Below, in pieces: positions 17,382 to 26,365 of a DNA stretch of 64,000 nt. The position numbers and the translations under genes were made by a program. The stretch's first letter is position 1. Each line of letters begins with the position of its first letter. The notes beneath the pieces are model-generated. The model was given only the letters and a program-made list of their open reading frames with translations, was not told the origin of the DNA and did no database searches. Origin of the DNA: Sphingopyxis sp. Root154 (GTDB taxonomy: Bacteria > Pseudomonadota > Alphaproteobacteria > Sphingomonadales > Sphingomonadaceae); assembly GCF_001427105.1 (NCBI RefSeq), contig NZ_LMGI01000001.1:372001-436000 (forward strand). The letters run 5' to 3'.

Positions 17382-19742
17382 ATGACCGATGCTCCCGCCA
17401 CGACTTTTACGCCTACGAGTACGCATTGGGGAAATTATCGCGTCGAGCATAGCGGCGACAATATCCTGGGGATTCATCCTTATGATATAGACAAGGAACC
17501 GACCCCGATTGCGGACAATATGCTGGCGATGCTCGATCCGGCGGTCCGCATCCCGCAGCCGATGGTGCGCGATTCTTATCTGAAGGACCCGCATAACAGC
17601 CAACCGCATTTGCGCGGCATTGATCGCTATGTCCCGGTCAGTTGGGATGTCGCGCTCGATCTAGCCGCAGACGCCCTTCGTCAGGCACGCGACAAGCACG
17701 GCAGCCAGTCGATTTACGGCGGATCCTATGGGTGGGGCAGTGCCGGCCGCTTCCATCACGCCCAAAGCCAGATCCATCGCTTTCTCAATATGATCGGCGG
17801 CTACACCGCTTCGGCAAACACCTATTCCATTGCCGCCGCAGAGGTCATTCTTCCTCACATCATCGGCATGAATGCATTTCACGTCATGGGCGAAGCGCCA
17901 ACGGCGGACGATATCGCCGCCCATTGCAAAACGGTCGTGCTGTTTGGCGGGGCTGCACTCAAAAACAGCCAAGTCAACGCCAGCGGCCTTCATGCCCATA
18001 GTGCGTCTGCCCAGTTAAAGCAGATGCGCGATGCCGGTGTCACGTTCATCAATATAAGCCCGATCCGCAGCGACACGGCCGATTTCCTCAATGCCGAATG
18101 GGTCGCGGCACGGCCCGGTTCCGATGTGGCGCTGATGCTGGGGATGGCGCATGTTCTTTACACCGAGGGCCGGCATGACGCCGCCTTTCTGGAACGTTAT
18201 TGCGTCGGTTTCGATCGCTTTCTGCCCTATCTCCTGGGAACCGAGGATGGCGTTCCCAAAGACGCAGCCTGGGCGTCGGGCCTGTGCGGCATCGATGCCG
18301 AGCAAATCAGCCAGTTAACCCGCAAGATTGCAGCCGGGCGCAGCGTCATCGGATTAAGCTGGTCGCTCCAGCGTCAGGAACATGGCGAACAGGCCTATTG
18401 GATGGGCACCGTCCTGGCGGCCATGCTCGGTCACATCGGTTTGGCAGGCGGCGGCGTCGCCTATGGTTATGGCTGTGTGCACAATGTCGGTTTTGGCGGA
18501 CGCCGATGTTCGCCCTTCCGGTGTGCCTCCGTTCCCCAAGGTGAAAATCCCACCGGCAGTTTCATTCCGGTCTCCCGCGTAACGGAGATGCTCGAAAAGC
18601 CGGGCGGGTCTTTCACATATGACGGTCAAACGCTGACCTATCCTGATGTTCAGCTGATCTATTGGGCGGGCGGCAACCCGTTCCATCACCACCAGGATCT
18701 CAACCGCATGCGTAAAGCGTGGCGCAAGCCGCATACGGTCATCATCAACGATCCGTTCTGGACCGGCGCGGCGCGTCATGCCGACATCGTATTTCCCGTC
18801 GCGACGATGCTGGAGCGACAGGATTGGGGCGCAGACACCGACGGAGCCAACATGTCACCGATGCGCCAGGTCGTGCAGCCCTTTGCCCAGGCGCGGACCG
18901 ATCATCAGATCTTCAGCGGTATCGCGCAACGTTTCGGGATCGAACAAGCCTTTACCGAGGGGCGTTCCGAAATCGAATGGATTGAATATCTGCATGAAGA
19001 AACGCGCGCCCGCGCGGCGGAACAGGGGGTCACTTTACCACCCTTTGCGGAATTCTGGGCAGGCGAACAGATCTATTATGGCGACCAGTTGCCCGAGGTG
19101 CCATTCACGCTGGAACGCTTCCGCAGCGATCCCGCAGCCAATCCGCTTGCGACACCCAGCGGCAAGATCGAGATTTTCTCCGAGGTTATCGGCGGCTTTG
19201 GCTATGATGATTGCCCTGCCCATCCGGTCTGGCTGGACAAGGAAGAATGGCTTGGCGCCCCGCGGAGCACGCAATTTCCGCTGCACATGATCTCCAACCA
19301 GCCGCGCCTGAAGCTGCACAGCCAGCTCGATCATGGTCCGGCCAGCCGGTCCGCCAAAATCAAGGGGCGCGAGCCGGTACGGATGACCGCCCGCGATGCT
19401 GCCGCCCGCGGGATAACGGACGGCGACATCGTGCGGATCTTCAATGATCGCGGCGCCTGCCTGGCCGCCGCCGTGATCAGCGAGGATTTGAGCGAGAATG
19501 TCGTCGAGCTGGCGACAGGCGCCTGGTATTGGTCAATGGACCCAGTGGAAGACAAGCCATTGGAAGTTCACGGAAATCCCAATGTGTTGACCCGTGACAA
19601 AGGCAGTTCCTCCTTGGCGCAAGGCCCCACGGCGCACAGTTGCCTGGTCGAGATCGAACTCTTTGATGGACCGTTGCCGGAGGTTCGCGCTTTCACGCCG
19701 ATGGCCGAGATCCTCAGCGATCCGGCATCTGAAGCCCGATGA
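17382..19742 (+). CDS. Molybdopterin-dependent oxidoreductase, BisC/TorA (DMSO reductase) type
   Basis: A 786-aa molybdenum enzyme of the S-/N-oxide reductase branch. There are no N-terminal [4Fe-4S] cysteines and no signal peptide, so it resembles cytosolic BisC more than periplasmic TorA/DorA. Landmarks: SYGWGSAGRFHHAQ (115-128), the Mo-ligand serine expected at Ser149 in NTYSIAAAEVILPH, RHADIVFPVATMLER in the third domain, and a C-terminal dinucleotide-binding domain with MISNQPRLKLHSQLDHG. GAGGAA precedes the ATG. It lies between a FAD-oxidase remnant and a TonB receptor in one unit. The substrate is unknown; oxidation or hydroxyl transfer is also possible in this superfamily. Confidence 0.88.
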   Translation: MTDAPATTFTPTSTHWGNYRVEHSGDNILGIHPYDIDKEPTPIADNMLAMLDPAVRIPQPMVRDSYLKDPHNSQPHLRGIDRYVPVSWDVALDLAADALRQARDKHGSQSIYGGSYGWGSAGRFHHAQSQIHRFLNMIGGYTASANTYSIAAAEVILPHIIGMNAFHVMGEAPTADDIAAHCKTVVLFGGAALKNSQVNASGLHAHSASAQLKQMRDAGVTFINISPIRSDTADFLNAEWVAARPGSDVALMLGMAHVLYTEGRHDAAFLERYCVGFDRFLPYLLGTEDGVPKDAAWASGLCGIDAEQISQLTRKIAAGRSVIGLSWSLQRQEHGEQAYWMGTVLAAMLGHIGLAGGGVAYGYGCVHNVGFGGRRCSPFRCASVPQGENPTGSFIPVSRVTEMLEKPGGSFTYDGQTLTYPDVQLIYWAGGNPFHHHQDLNRMRKAWRKPHTVIINDPFWTGAARHADIVFPVATMLERQDWGADTDGANMSPMRQVVQPFAQARTDHQIFSGIAQRFGIEQAFTEGRSEIEWIEYLHEETRARAAEQGVTLPPFAEFWAGEQIYYGDQLPEVPFTLERFRSDPAANPLATPSGKIEIFSEVIGGFGYDDCPAHPVWLDKEEWLGAPRSTQFPLHMISNQPRLKLHSQLDHGPASRSAKIKGREPVRMTARDAAARGITDGDIVRIFNDRGACLAAAVISEDLSENVVELATGAWYWSMDPVEDKPLEVHGNPNVLTRDKGSSSLAQGPTAHSCLVEIELFDGPLPEVRAFTPMAEILSDPASEAR

Positions 19743-19893
19743 AGAGAGGGCGATCGGATGAAGGGGGGCATGGCCGCATCCCACGATCAACGAACGCCCT
19801 TTCTCCAACGAACTGGACGTGCCCGTCTACAGTTTGAACGCAAATTTTTCAGTTAAAATCCAAGAATATAAACTTGATCAGGGGAGAATTGGA

Positions 19894-22116
19894 ATGAAGA
19901 TAACAAGCCGTACCAGCTTATTCGTGTTGGGAATCGCTTTGGCATCACCCGTGTTCGCGCAGAACGCGCCGACCGTAGATATCAATCCATCCGACACGGC
20001 AGCCACACAATCTCAAGACGCACAAGTCTCCGCAGATACTGAAAAGCTGGAAATCGGCGAGATTGTGGTGACGGCGCAGCGCCGCTCGGAAAATCTTCAG
20101 GACGTGCCGATCAGCATCACCGCGATTTCGGGCGGCGATCTCGCCGCGTCCGGCGTCAATAGCGCCGCCGATCTGCCGTTGCTCGCGCCCAGCTTGAGCG
20201 TGGCTGCTTCGGGATCTTATATTCAGCCTCGCTTGCGCGGTGTCGGGACGCTCGGCAATGGCCCCGGCATCGAAAATGCCGTCGCGCTTTATGTCGATGG
20301 CGTCTATATTGCTCAGCCAATCGGCGGCGTTTCAGATTTCAGCAACATTCGTTCGGTCGAGGTCATCAACGGACCGCAGGGCACGCTTTTTGGCCGCAAC
20401 GCCACCGGCGGTCTTATCCAGATTCGCACGATGGATCCTTCCCCCGACCTTGGTGGTAATTTCGCTATTGTCTATGCCAATTACGATACGGTCAGCGCAT
20501 CCGGTTACTTTACCGGCGGATCGGACATAGTCGCCGCTGATTTCGCGTTCGATTTTTCGCATCAAAGCGATGGATATGCGAAGAATATTTTCACCGGCAC
20601 CAGGATTGATTACAAACGGTCACTGGGACTTCGATCGAAGATCAAATTTGCGCCATCTGATGACTTGAGTTTTGTGTTGGCAGCAAATTATCAGCGCTCT
20701 CGCTACTCTCCGGTCTTCACCTCGGCTCCTGGAACGACGCCCTTGGGCGGCGCTGGACCGGAAATCCGTGACCGCCGGGACATGAACGGCACATATGATC
20801 CTTATGGCCGCTTGCAAGCCGGCGGCGTATCTTTGACCGCAGAATATGACATGGGCTTTGCGACATTGCAGAGCATTTCCGCTTATCGTTCCAGTAAGAA
20901 TGAAATATCATTCAACGGTGGCCTTACGCCTAATTCAAATGTTGTTTCCAATCTCGAAATCAGTGAAGAACATAATCAATATTCCCAGGAATTTCAGCTA
21001 TCATCGGATAACAGTGGTCCACTGACATGGACCGCTGGGGCATATTTCTTTTCCGAAAAATCGAAATATGACCCCGTAGAGCTTTATGGTCCGTTTTATG
21101 CTCCGATCAGAATAACGATTAATACAAAAAACCACACGAAATCTCAGGCTGTTTATGGCCAAGGAACATATAAGATTACCGATACGACTCGCTTGACCGC
21201 CGGACTTCGTTATTCGTGGGAGCAGCGCGACGCGGACATTTTATGGACCCTTCGTGCGGTTGGACAATCGATTCCGATTATCGATGGACCCGTCGTCGGC
21301 ACCGTTTCCGGCGGAGGGAAACTTTCAACACGCGCGCTAACCGCGCGACTGTCGCTCGATCATGACTTCTCGGACGATATTCTGGGTTACGCGTCATATA
21401 ATCGCGGGTTCAAGAGCGGTGGTTTCAGCCCCGGCAATCCGAACGCACCGGCCTATGAGCCTGAGACGATCAATGCCTATGAGGTCGGCATCAAAAGCAG
21501 TCTATTTGATCGCCGTCTGCGCTTCAATGCCAGCGCATTTTACTATGATTACAGCAATATCCAGGTGCAGGATCTGAACGGCGGCGTTCTAAGCATCTAT
21601 AACGGCGCCAAAGCGAGACTCTATGGCCTGGATCTCGATGCTGATTGGCTCGTCTCGTCGCGGTTGAAAGTTCATGCGTCCCTCGCCCTTTTGCACAGCG
21701 AATATCTCGATTTCGATACCGCTGTCCTGAGCACGCCAATTCCGGGCGGCGGCACGGCCTTTGGCACCTTCGATGCGAAAGGCAATGAATTGCCCGTAGC
21801 ACCGGATCTTGTGGGGACGGTCGGCCTCGATTATCGGATTCCCTCTTCGGTTGGCGAGTTCAAGCTGAACGGCACTTATACGTACAATGACGGCTTCTTT
21901 GCCGAAGCTGACGAGCGCCTGCGCCAAAAGGCCTATCATATGGTCAACGCGCAGATTTCCTGGACATCGCCAGACGAAAGCTATGAAGTCATGTTGTTTG
22001 GTCGCAATCTCGCCAATGAAGATTACGCCGTGCTTTTATATTCGCAAATACAGGGCGACGCCATCCAGTACGCCCCGCCGCGCACTTATGGGGTGTCGGT
22101 GAAGTTCAATTTCTGA
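19894..22116 (+). CDS. TonB-dependent receptor (paralog 1)
   Basis: A 740-aa outer-membrane receptor. The ATG at 19894 follows AGGGGAGA; the signal peptide ends near SPVFAQ. The TonB-box region is EIVVTAQRRSENLQDVPI, the plug carries VEVINGPQGTLFGRNATGG, and the barrel ends YGVSVKFNF. This is the large sphingomonad class linked with uptake of organic substrates rather than siderophores. It is strongly similar along its length to the receptor at 34758-36944 (for example RLRGVGTLGNGPGIE and YANYDTVSASGY in both). It probably imports the substrate of the adjacent molybdopterin enzyme. Confidence 0.9.
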   Translation: MKITSRTSLFVLGIALASPVFAQNAPTVDINPSDTAATQSQDAQVSADTEKLEIGEIVVTAQRRSENLQDVPISITAISGGDLAASGVNSAADLPLLAPSLSVAASGSYIQPRLRGVGTLGNGPGIENAVALYVDGVYIAQPIGGVSDFSNIRSVEVINGPQGTLFGRNATGGLIQIRTMDPSPDLGGNFAIVYANYDTVSASGYFTGGSDIVAADFAFDFSHQSDGYAKNIFTGTRIDYKRSLGLRSKIKFAPSDDLSFVLAANYQRSRYSPVFTSAPGTTPLGGAGPEIRDRRDMNGTYDPYGRLQAGGVSLTAEYDMGFATLQSISAYRSSKNEISFNGGLTPNSNVVSNLEISEEHNQYSQEFQLSSDNSGPLTWTAGAYFFSEKSKYDPVELYGPFYAPIRITINTKNHTKSQAVYGQGTYKITDTTRLTAGLRYSWEQRDADILWTLRAVGQSIPIIDGPVVGTVSGGGKLSTRALTARLSLDHDFSDDILGYASYNRGFKSGGFSPGNPNAPAYEPETINAYEVGIKSSLFDRRLRFNASAFYYDYSNIQVQDLNGGVLSIYNGAKARLYGLDLDADWLVSSRLKVHASLALLHSEYLDFDTAVLSTPIPGGGTAFGTFDAKGNELPVAPDLVGTVGLDYRIPSSVGEFKLNGTYTYNDGFFAEADERLRQKAYHMVNAQISWTSPDESYEVMLFGRNLANEDYAVLLYSQIQGDAIQYAPPRTYGVSVKFNF

Positions 22117-22140
22117 TCCTGTATCGCGAGGAAGAATTCA

Positions 22141-22169
22141 GCCGCGATCCGGTTCACTCGGGTCGCGGC
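22141..22169 (+). terminator. Hairpin downstream of TonB receptor 1
   Basis: An 11-bp stem, GCCGCGATCCG with CGGGTCGCGGC (one G-T pair), and a 7-base loop, beginning 24 bases after the receptor stop. No T-run follows, so this is either a Rho-independent-like attenuator or a 3'-end-stabilising hairpin. The cupin gene lies 200 bp further on. Confidence 0.5.
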
Positions 22170-22368
22170 CGACACCATTGTGACCGCCAAGCTGCCAGAT
22201 CAGAGAAACATGCTCGTCCGCCGCGTCATCCGCGAGATGACATCATCACCCATGTATGCCGATCGGGCCGCAAAGCTCCGACATCATGACTAGGGATGCG
22301 GATCATCTGGCCGTCCTGCCCGCGGCTGAAAACCATTTGTCTAAATCGAACCGAACAAGGAAAAGATC

Positions 22369-22839
22369 ATGAAACTCACGACCACCCTCACCGCGGCAGC
22401 ACTGGCATTTGCCGCCAGCTTCACCGCAGGCGCCATTCCGGCCTTGGCCGAAACTATCGCCGCCGCGCCTGTAATCGTCTCGCCCGAAGACGCGAAATGG
22501 GTTCCGATGATCCCCGAAATGGGCGATGCCGGCCCGGCGATGGCCGTTGTCTTTGGCGAACCGGGCGTGGTCGGGAAGCCTTTCGCAGCCGTGTTCCGGG
22601 TAATGCCGGGCGGCCTTTCGCCGATGCATATTCACAGCTCGGACTATTGGGGAGTCATGCTGAGCGGCACCGAATCCGCGCGCGAGACCAAAGCTGGAAA
22701 AGCAAGCCCGATTGTGCCGGGCAGCTATTGGTTCCAGCCCGGAAATGCCGGGCATATCAATCAGTGCCTGAGCGATGAGCCCTGCCTGTTCTATGTCTAT
22801 TTCCCGGCCGGAATGGATTACATCCCGATTGAACACTGA
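22369..22839 (+). CDS. Secreted cupin (DUF4437-like)
   Basis: A 156-aa protein with a Sec signal peptide ending ALAE near residue 28, followed by a single cupin barrel. Metal-binding positions are suggested by MHIHSSDYWGVMLSGTE (His about 84 and 86) and a second motif PGNAGHINQC (His about 128). AAGGAAAAG precedes the ATG. It is the last gene of the plus-strand unit, 250 bp after the TonB receptor. Its role is not known; a periplasmic ring- or ester-modifying enzyme is one possibility. Confidence 0.7.
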   Translation: MKLTTTLTAAALAFAASFTAGAIPALAETIAAAPVIVSPEDAKWVPMIPEMGDAGPAMAVVFGEPGVVGKPFAAVFRVMPGGLSPMHIHSSDYWGVMLSGTESARETKAGKASPIVPGSYWFQPGNAGHINQCLSDEPCLFYVYFPAGMDYIPIEH

Positions 22840-23002
22840 TTGGGCGACGAAAGGCTCGCACTTCCGCTTCGGGACTTCGGGGCCCTCGAGGCTTCGCACC
22901 TCGCTTGATCTGAGAGGCCTGGCGCGAGAGGCAATCGAGTTCGAACGAAAGAAAAATTGCATTGGAGCTAACGCAGGGTTCGACTTGCAAGGTCGCGCGG
23001 CA

Positions 23003-23521
23003 TGTTGATTTGCACTGAGAGCTGACCCCGGGTTTCATTGAGATGACCGGGCCCAAGATATGTCCCGCAGTGCGGGTTGTGGGGCAAGCTGCTGATTTTT
23101 CTTGCCGTGTTTGTGGGCTGCAGAGCTGGGTCGTAACCGGAAGCTGTCGTTTCCGGTTTCGACGAAGAACAAATGATAGGTAGGCCGATCCAGCAGGGCG
23201 GTGGCCATCTCGGGATCACCGAACACGTCGGCCATTTGCAGCGGAGGTTGGTGGTGATGCCGACGTTGGCCATTCGTAGAGTTTGCTGAGCCGGTGGAAC
23301 AGCAGCGCCCCGCCTGACGGGCTACGGCAGATAGCCCAGCTCATCGAGGGCGACGAGGTCGAGGCGTAGCAGGCTCTCGGCGAGTTGCCCTGGGTTAGTC
23401 ATCACTTGCCAAGCCAATCATTCCGATATCCCCCACGCAACAGCCAGGCGAAGGGGCAGAGCATGGGTCACTTTCAGGGGAATATACCCGTCCCGGCTGA
23501 ACTCTCAGTGCAAATGGACAG
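23003..23521 (-). mobile_element. Decayed IS21-family element with both terminal repeats and istB remnant
   Basis: The ends are inverted: left end on the plus strand TTTGCACTGAGAG at 23009-23021 and its inverted copy at 23503-23515, with outer TGTTGA and TGTCCA tips at 23003 and 23521. Between them the minus strand carries pieces of an IstB-type ATPase: LAESLLRLDLVALDELGYL, a stop, LLFHRLSKLYE, VFGDPEMATALLDRPTYH and ETGNDSFRLRPSS, in shifted frames. istA is absent. No matching target duplication is visible. This is a dead remnant, inserted just downstream of the GntR gene. Confidence 0.8.
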
Positions 23522-23542
23522 CATTTTGGGGCCGGTGCGTGA

Positions 23543-24286
23543 TCATGGTATGATTTCGCATCGATCGGTTCGGAATAGGAGTTCCGTGTGCTCGAGCGGC
23601 CGTTGATCACCGCCGAGCCCGGTGCGACGCGCGTGAATCAGCGGCACGCCGGTCTGGCAGCCCAGCATTTCGGCATAAAATGGCTGCGCCAGCACCGCGC
23701 CGACCCCGCAGTCCGTTGTTCCGAAGCGAAACCCGCAACGCTCCTCGAGCATCTGGTGGACATCGCCCGCGATCATGTCTGACTTGGTCAGGCGGTCAGA
23801 GAAAGCGATCGGCAGGTGAACCTTGGCCGCACCGATCGGCGTTGTGCCCAGAATGAAAATCCGGACAAAATAGAAAATCTCGGCGTCCTTGGGCAGGCCA
23901 AGATTAGCGTGCACGTCGCCGTGCCCGCGGATGACCCCCGTTCGCTGGAGCGCAATCCGGGTAAGTTTTTCAGGTTCCAGCAGTCGGCTGAACGCGATCT
24001 TTTCCAGCGCCATGCGATCGCGCCGAACCGGTTCCAGCACGAAAGTACCGCGCCCCTGTTCGCGTCGCACCAGATTCTGGCTTTCCAGTCCGACCAGCGC
24101 CTGCCGCACGGTCGGGCGGCTGACGTGGTAGAGATCGCAAAGTTCCTTTTCGGTCGGCAGCTGCGTTCCCGGCGCAAATTCGCCGGTCACGATCTGCTCG
24201 AGCAAAATCGCCTCGATCTGATGATAGAGCGAAAAGTTGCGATTCAACCGCGGTGCGAGACGCGATGCGGAACCCAGATTATCCAT
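23543..24286 (-). CDS. GntR family regulator, HutC/UTRA subfamily
   Basis: A 247-aa regulator. Residues about 18-85 form the GntR winged helix (LPTEKELCDLYHVSRPTVRQAL, then NLVRREQGRGTFVL). Residues about 105-240 are the UTRA effector domain with LIHARRTGLGGDQRPLEHTE. I chose the ATG at 24286; a TTG at 24322 would overlap the upstream oxidase gene. It is the last gene of the eight-gene minus operon. As the only regulator inside 16469-37210 it is the natural candidate to bind the motif shared by the three promoters there, probably sensing a pathway metabolite. Confidence 0.85.
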   Translation of the reverse strand: MDNLGSASRLAPRLNRNFSLYHQIEAILLEQIVTGEFAPGTQLPTEKELCDLYHVSRPTVRQALVGLESQNLVRREQGRGTFVLEPVRRDRMALEKIAFSRLLEPEKLTRIALQRTGVIRGHGDVHANLGLPKDAEIFYFVRIFILGTTPIGAAKVHLPIAFSDRLTKSDMIAGDVHQMLEERCGFRFGTTDCGVGAVLAQPFYAEMLGCQTGVPLIHARRTGLGGDQRPLEHTELLFRTDRCEIIP

Positions 24287-24318
24287 TCCTGTTCTCTTGT
24301 GGTCATCGGCGTTCAACG

Positions 24319-25785
24319 TCAACCACCCGCGTTGCGTCCCACCACATGACCAAAACGCATCAACCCCTTGGGATCATATCTGTGGACCAGAGTCACCAGC
24401 CGCTGATAGGTCGCATCGTCCCAGGCGCGCGCACGATCCGCTTCATTGCCGATCATGCCATGCAGGTTGATCGCGGTCCCCCCGGTCGACCAGGGGGCAA
24501 GCGCGCGCACCACGCGGCCCAGCCCCTCCGCGACCGCTGCAGCCGTCTGCGGCGTGTTCAGGCCAACGATCGAGATGCCCCAGGCCGCATCGCGCCCGCC
24601 GACCGCATTGCCCGCCGCCGGTCCGCGCGCGAAGCCGCCACCCAGCTGGCGCAGTTCCCACAGGATCATCGGAATATTGGTGTCCGGCCCGCATGCGCCC
24701 AGCAGCGCATCGACCGTGTCCCCGTTCACTTCGCGGAACAGCACACCGCTATGATAGAAAGGGATCGGCAGGTGCGGATCGCGGTGGATCGAGCCGGAAT
24801 GGGCATAGGGCATGTCGGCCACTGCGTCGAGCAGCGCCGGGGCCACTGCGCGCATCGGAGCCAGCAGCGGCTCGCCCTCCGCACGACTGCCCGCATATGC
24901 AATGCGTAAATGCGTCACCGGCTTGCCGCGCATGGGCGGGGGCACATCCTCGCTATCGGGCATCCAAATGATCGCGATCGAGGTGCACATCTCTTCGGGC
25001 AGGGATTCGGCCCATGCGACATAGCGATGCATCACAGCCGAAGCATCCCGGCCATCGTAGAAGATTCCGCCGCCATAAATGCTTGGCATGTGGATCATTT
25101 CAAAGGTCATCTCGGTCACGATGCCAAGATTGCCCGAGCCACCGCACAGCCCCCAGAACAGGTCCGGTTCGCTCGCTGCATCGACATGGCGGATCACCCC
25201 GTCCGGTGTAACCACTTCAAAGCTTTTTACGCGGTCGGCGGCAAAACCGAACTTGCGGCCCATAATCGGCATCCCACCGCCCACGGTATAACCGACGACC
25301 CCCACATCGGGCGAGGAACCGCCCAGACCCAGCAAGCCATATGGTTGCGCGGCTTCGAGCGCCTCCCCCCATTTAACTCCGGCACCGACCGTTGCGAGGC
25401 GGGTCACCGGATCAATCTCTATCTTCTTAAGCCGCTGGGTGCTGACCAATATGCCCCGATCGATCGAGGCCACGGCCCCGTGCCCGGCACTATTCACCCC
25501 GACGGGCAGGCCATTGGCGGCAGCATAGCGGAAGGCCGCGGCCACATCTTCGGCACCATTTGCGATCACGACCAGCGGCGGGCTGTGCCGGACAGATGCG
25601 TTCCACGCATAAGTCGCCTGGCGATATTCCTCGCTGCCCGGGCGGGCCAGCACGCCTTGCAGCACCGGCTCCTGTCCCCTTGCCCTGACGGTCGTTACGC
25701 AGCCCGACAGGGCAAATGCGGCGCCGGCGGCGCTTCCGGCCAGGAATGTCCGGCGCGCAGTCTGATTGTGGTCGGCTTCGATCAT
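24319..25785 (-). CDS. Tat-exported FAD-binding oxidoreductase (PCMH/BBE type), lipoprotein
   Basis: A 488-aa flavoenzyme of the berberine-bridge/6-hydroxynicotine-oxidase type. The N-terminus has a twin-arginine (ARRTFLAGSA, Arg11-12) and a lipobox LSGC (Cys29), so it is probably folded in the cytoplasm, exported by Tat and lipidated. The FAD-binding PCMH domain spans about 60-230 with LPVGVNSAGHGAVAS and VVGYTVGGGMPIMGRKFG. The C-terminal BBE motif is near RFGHVVGRN. GGGAAG lies 6 bases before the ATG at 25783-25785. An internally deleted paralog is at 16649-17305. The substrate is unknown. Confidence 0.85.
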   Translation of the reverse strand: MIEADHNQTARRTFLAGSAAGAAFALSGCVTTVRARGQEPVLQGVLARPGSEEYRQATYAWNASVRHSPPLVVIANGAEDVAAAFRYAAANGLPVGVNSAGHGAVASIDRGILVSTQRLKKIEIDPVTRLATVGAGVKWGEALEAAQPYGLLGLGGSSPDVGVVGYTVGGGMPIMGRKFGFAADRVKSFEVVTPDGVIRHVDAASEPDLFWGLCGGSGNLGIVTEMTFEMIHMPSIYGGGIFYDGRDASAVMHRYVAWAESLPEEMCTSIAIIWMPDSEDVPPPMRGKPVTHLRIAYAGSRAEGEPLLAPMRAVAPALLDAVADMPYAHSGSIHRDPHLPIPFYHSGVLFREVNGDTVDALLGACGPDTNIPMILWELRQLGGGFARGPAAGNAVGGRDAAWGISIVGLNTPQTAAAVAEGLGRVVRALAPWSTGGTAINLHGMIGNEADRARAWDDATYQRLVTLVHRYDPKGLMRFGHVVGRNAGG

Positions 25786-25828
25786 TTCCATCTTCCCGCT
25801 GATTTTATGGTTGTCATCGTATCGATCG

Positions 25829-26347
25829 TCAGGCCGACCGGGCCAGAAAGGCGCGCGCCTCGGCTTCACCCAGTGGCGGCCCCATGATCGGCGCGTCATA
25901 TTCGGCGCAGAGCCTGCCGATTTCTTCAAAATCGCTGTTAAATTCGCCGTCGCGCGGCAGCCGCAGCTCGCCCGCCGGGGTGCCTCCGGCCTCGATCAAT
26001 GCGAGAAAGCGGTCCAGCGCATGGACCAGCAACAGCCGCACCGGGCCGGGACTGATCACCACGAAGGTATAGGGCACACCGTGCGGCAGGCAGGCATAAT
26101 CGCCGGCGCCCAGCACCAGCATCTCATCGCCGCAGCGCACGACCATTTCGCCTTCGAGCATATGAAAACAATCGTCGAGCGCGGCGTGGGTGTGAAGCGG
26201 CGAGGCACCACCGGGGGGTATCGTCAGTTCGATCGCCACCGGTGTGCGCGGCGCGCCGGACGGGTTTCGCAGCACCGCAAGCATGCCCAGGAACCACCAG
26301 GCCTGCCCTGTGCCGTTGCGGGTGAAGAGAGGGCTGGGTGCATTCAT
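25829..26347 (-). CDS. Cupin domain protein (quercetin-dioxygenase-like)
   Basis: A 172-aa cytosolic single-cupin protein. Motif 1 is PLHTHAALDDCFHMLEGE (His about 52, 54 and 62, with the glutamate after) and motif 2 includes GAGDYACLPHGVPYTF. This resembles quercetin 2,3-dioxygenase-like and AraC-ligand-like cupins that bind Fe, Mn or Ni. It is embedded in the eight-gene operon 18 bases after the decarboxylase-like gene. A dioxygenase, isomerase or lyase role are all possible. Confidence 0.75.
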   Translation of the reverse strand: MNAPSPLFTRNGTGQAWWFLGMLAVLRNPSGAPRTPVAIELTIPPGGASPLHTHAALDDCFHMLEGEMVVRCGDEMLVLGAGDYACLPHGVPYTFVVISPGPVRLLLVHALDRFLALIEAGGTPAGELRLPRDGEFNSDFEEIGRLCAEYDAPIMGPPLGEAEARAFLARSA

Positions 26348-26365
26348 CGAAATTGCTCCATCATG

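Noticed and set aside
22968..23273. Short minus-strand frames as independent small proteins
   Set aside because: They are shifted pieces of one IstB protein inside the IS21 remnant.
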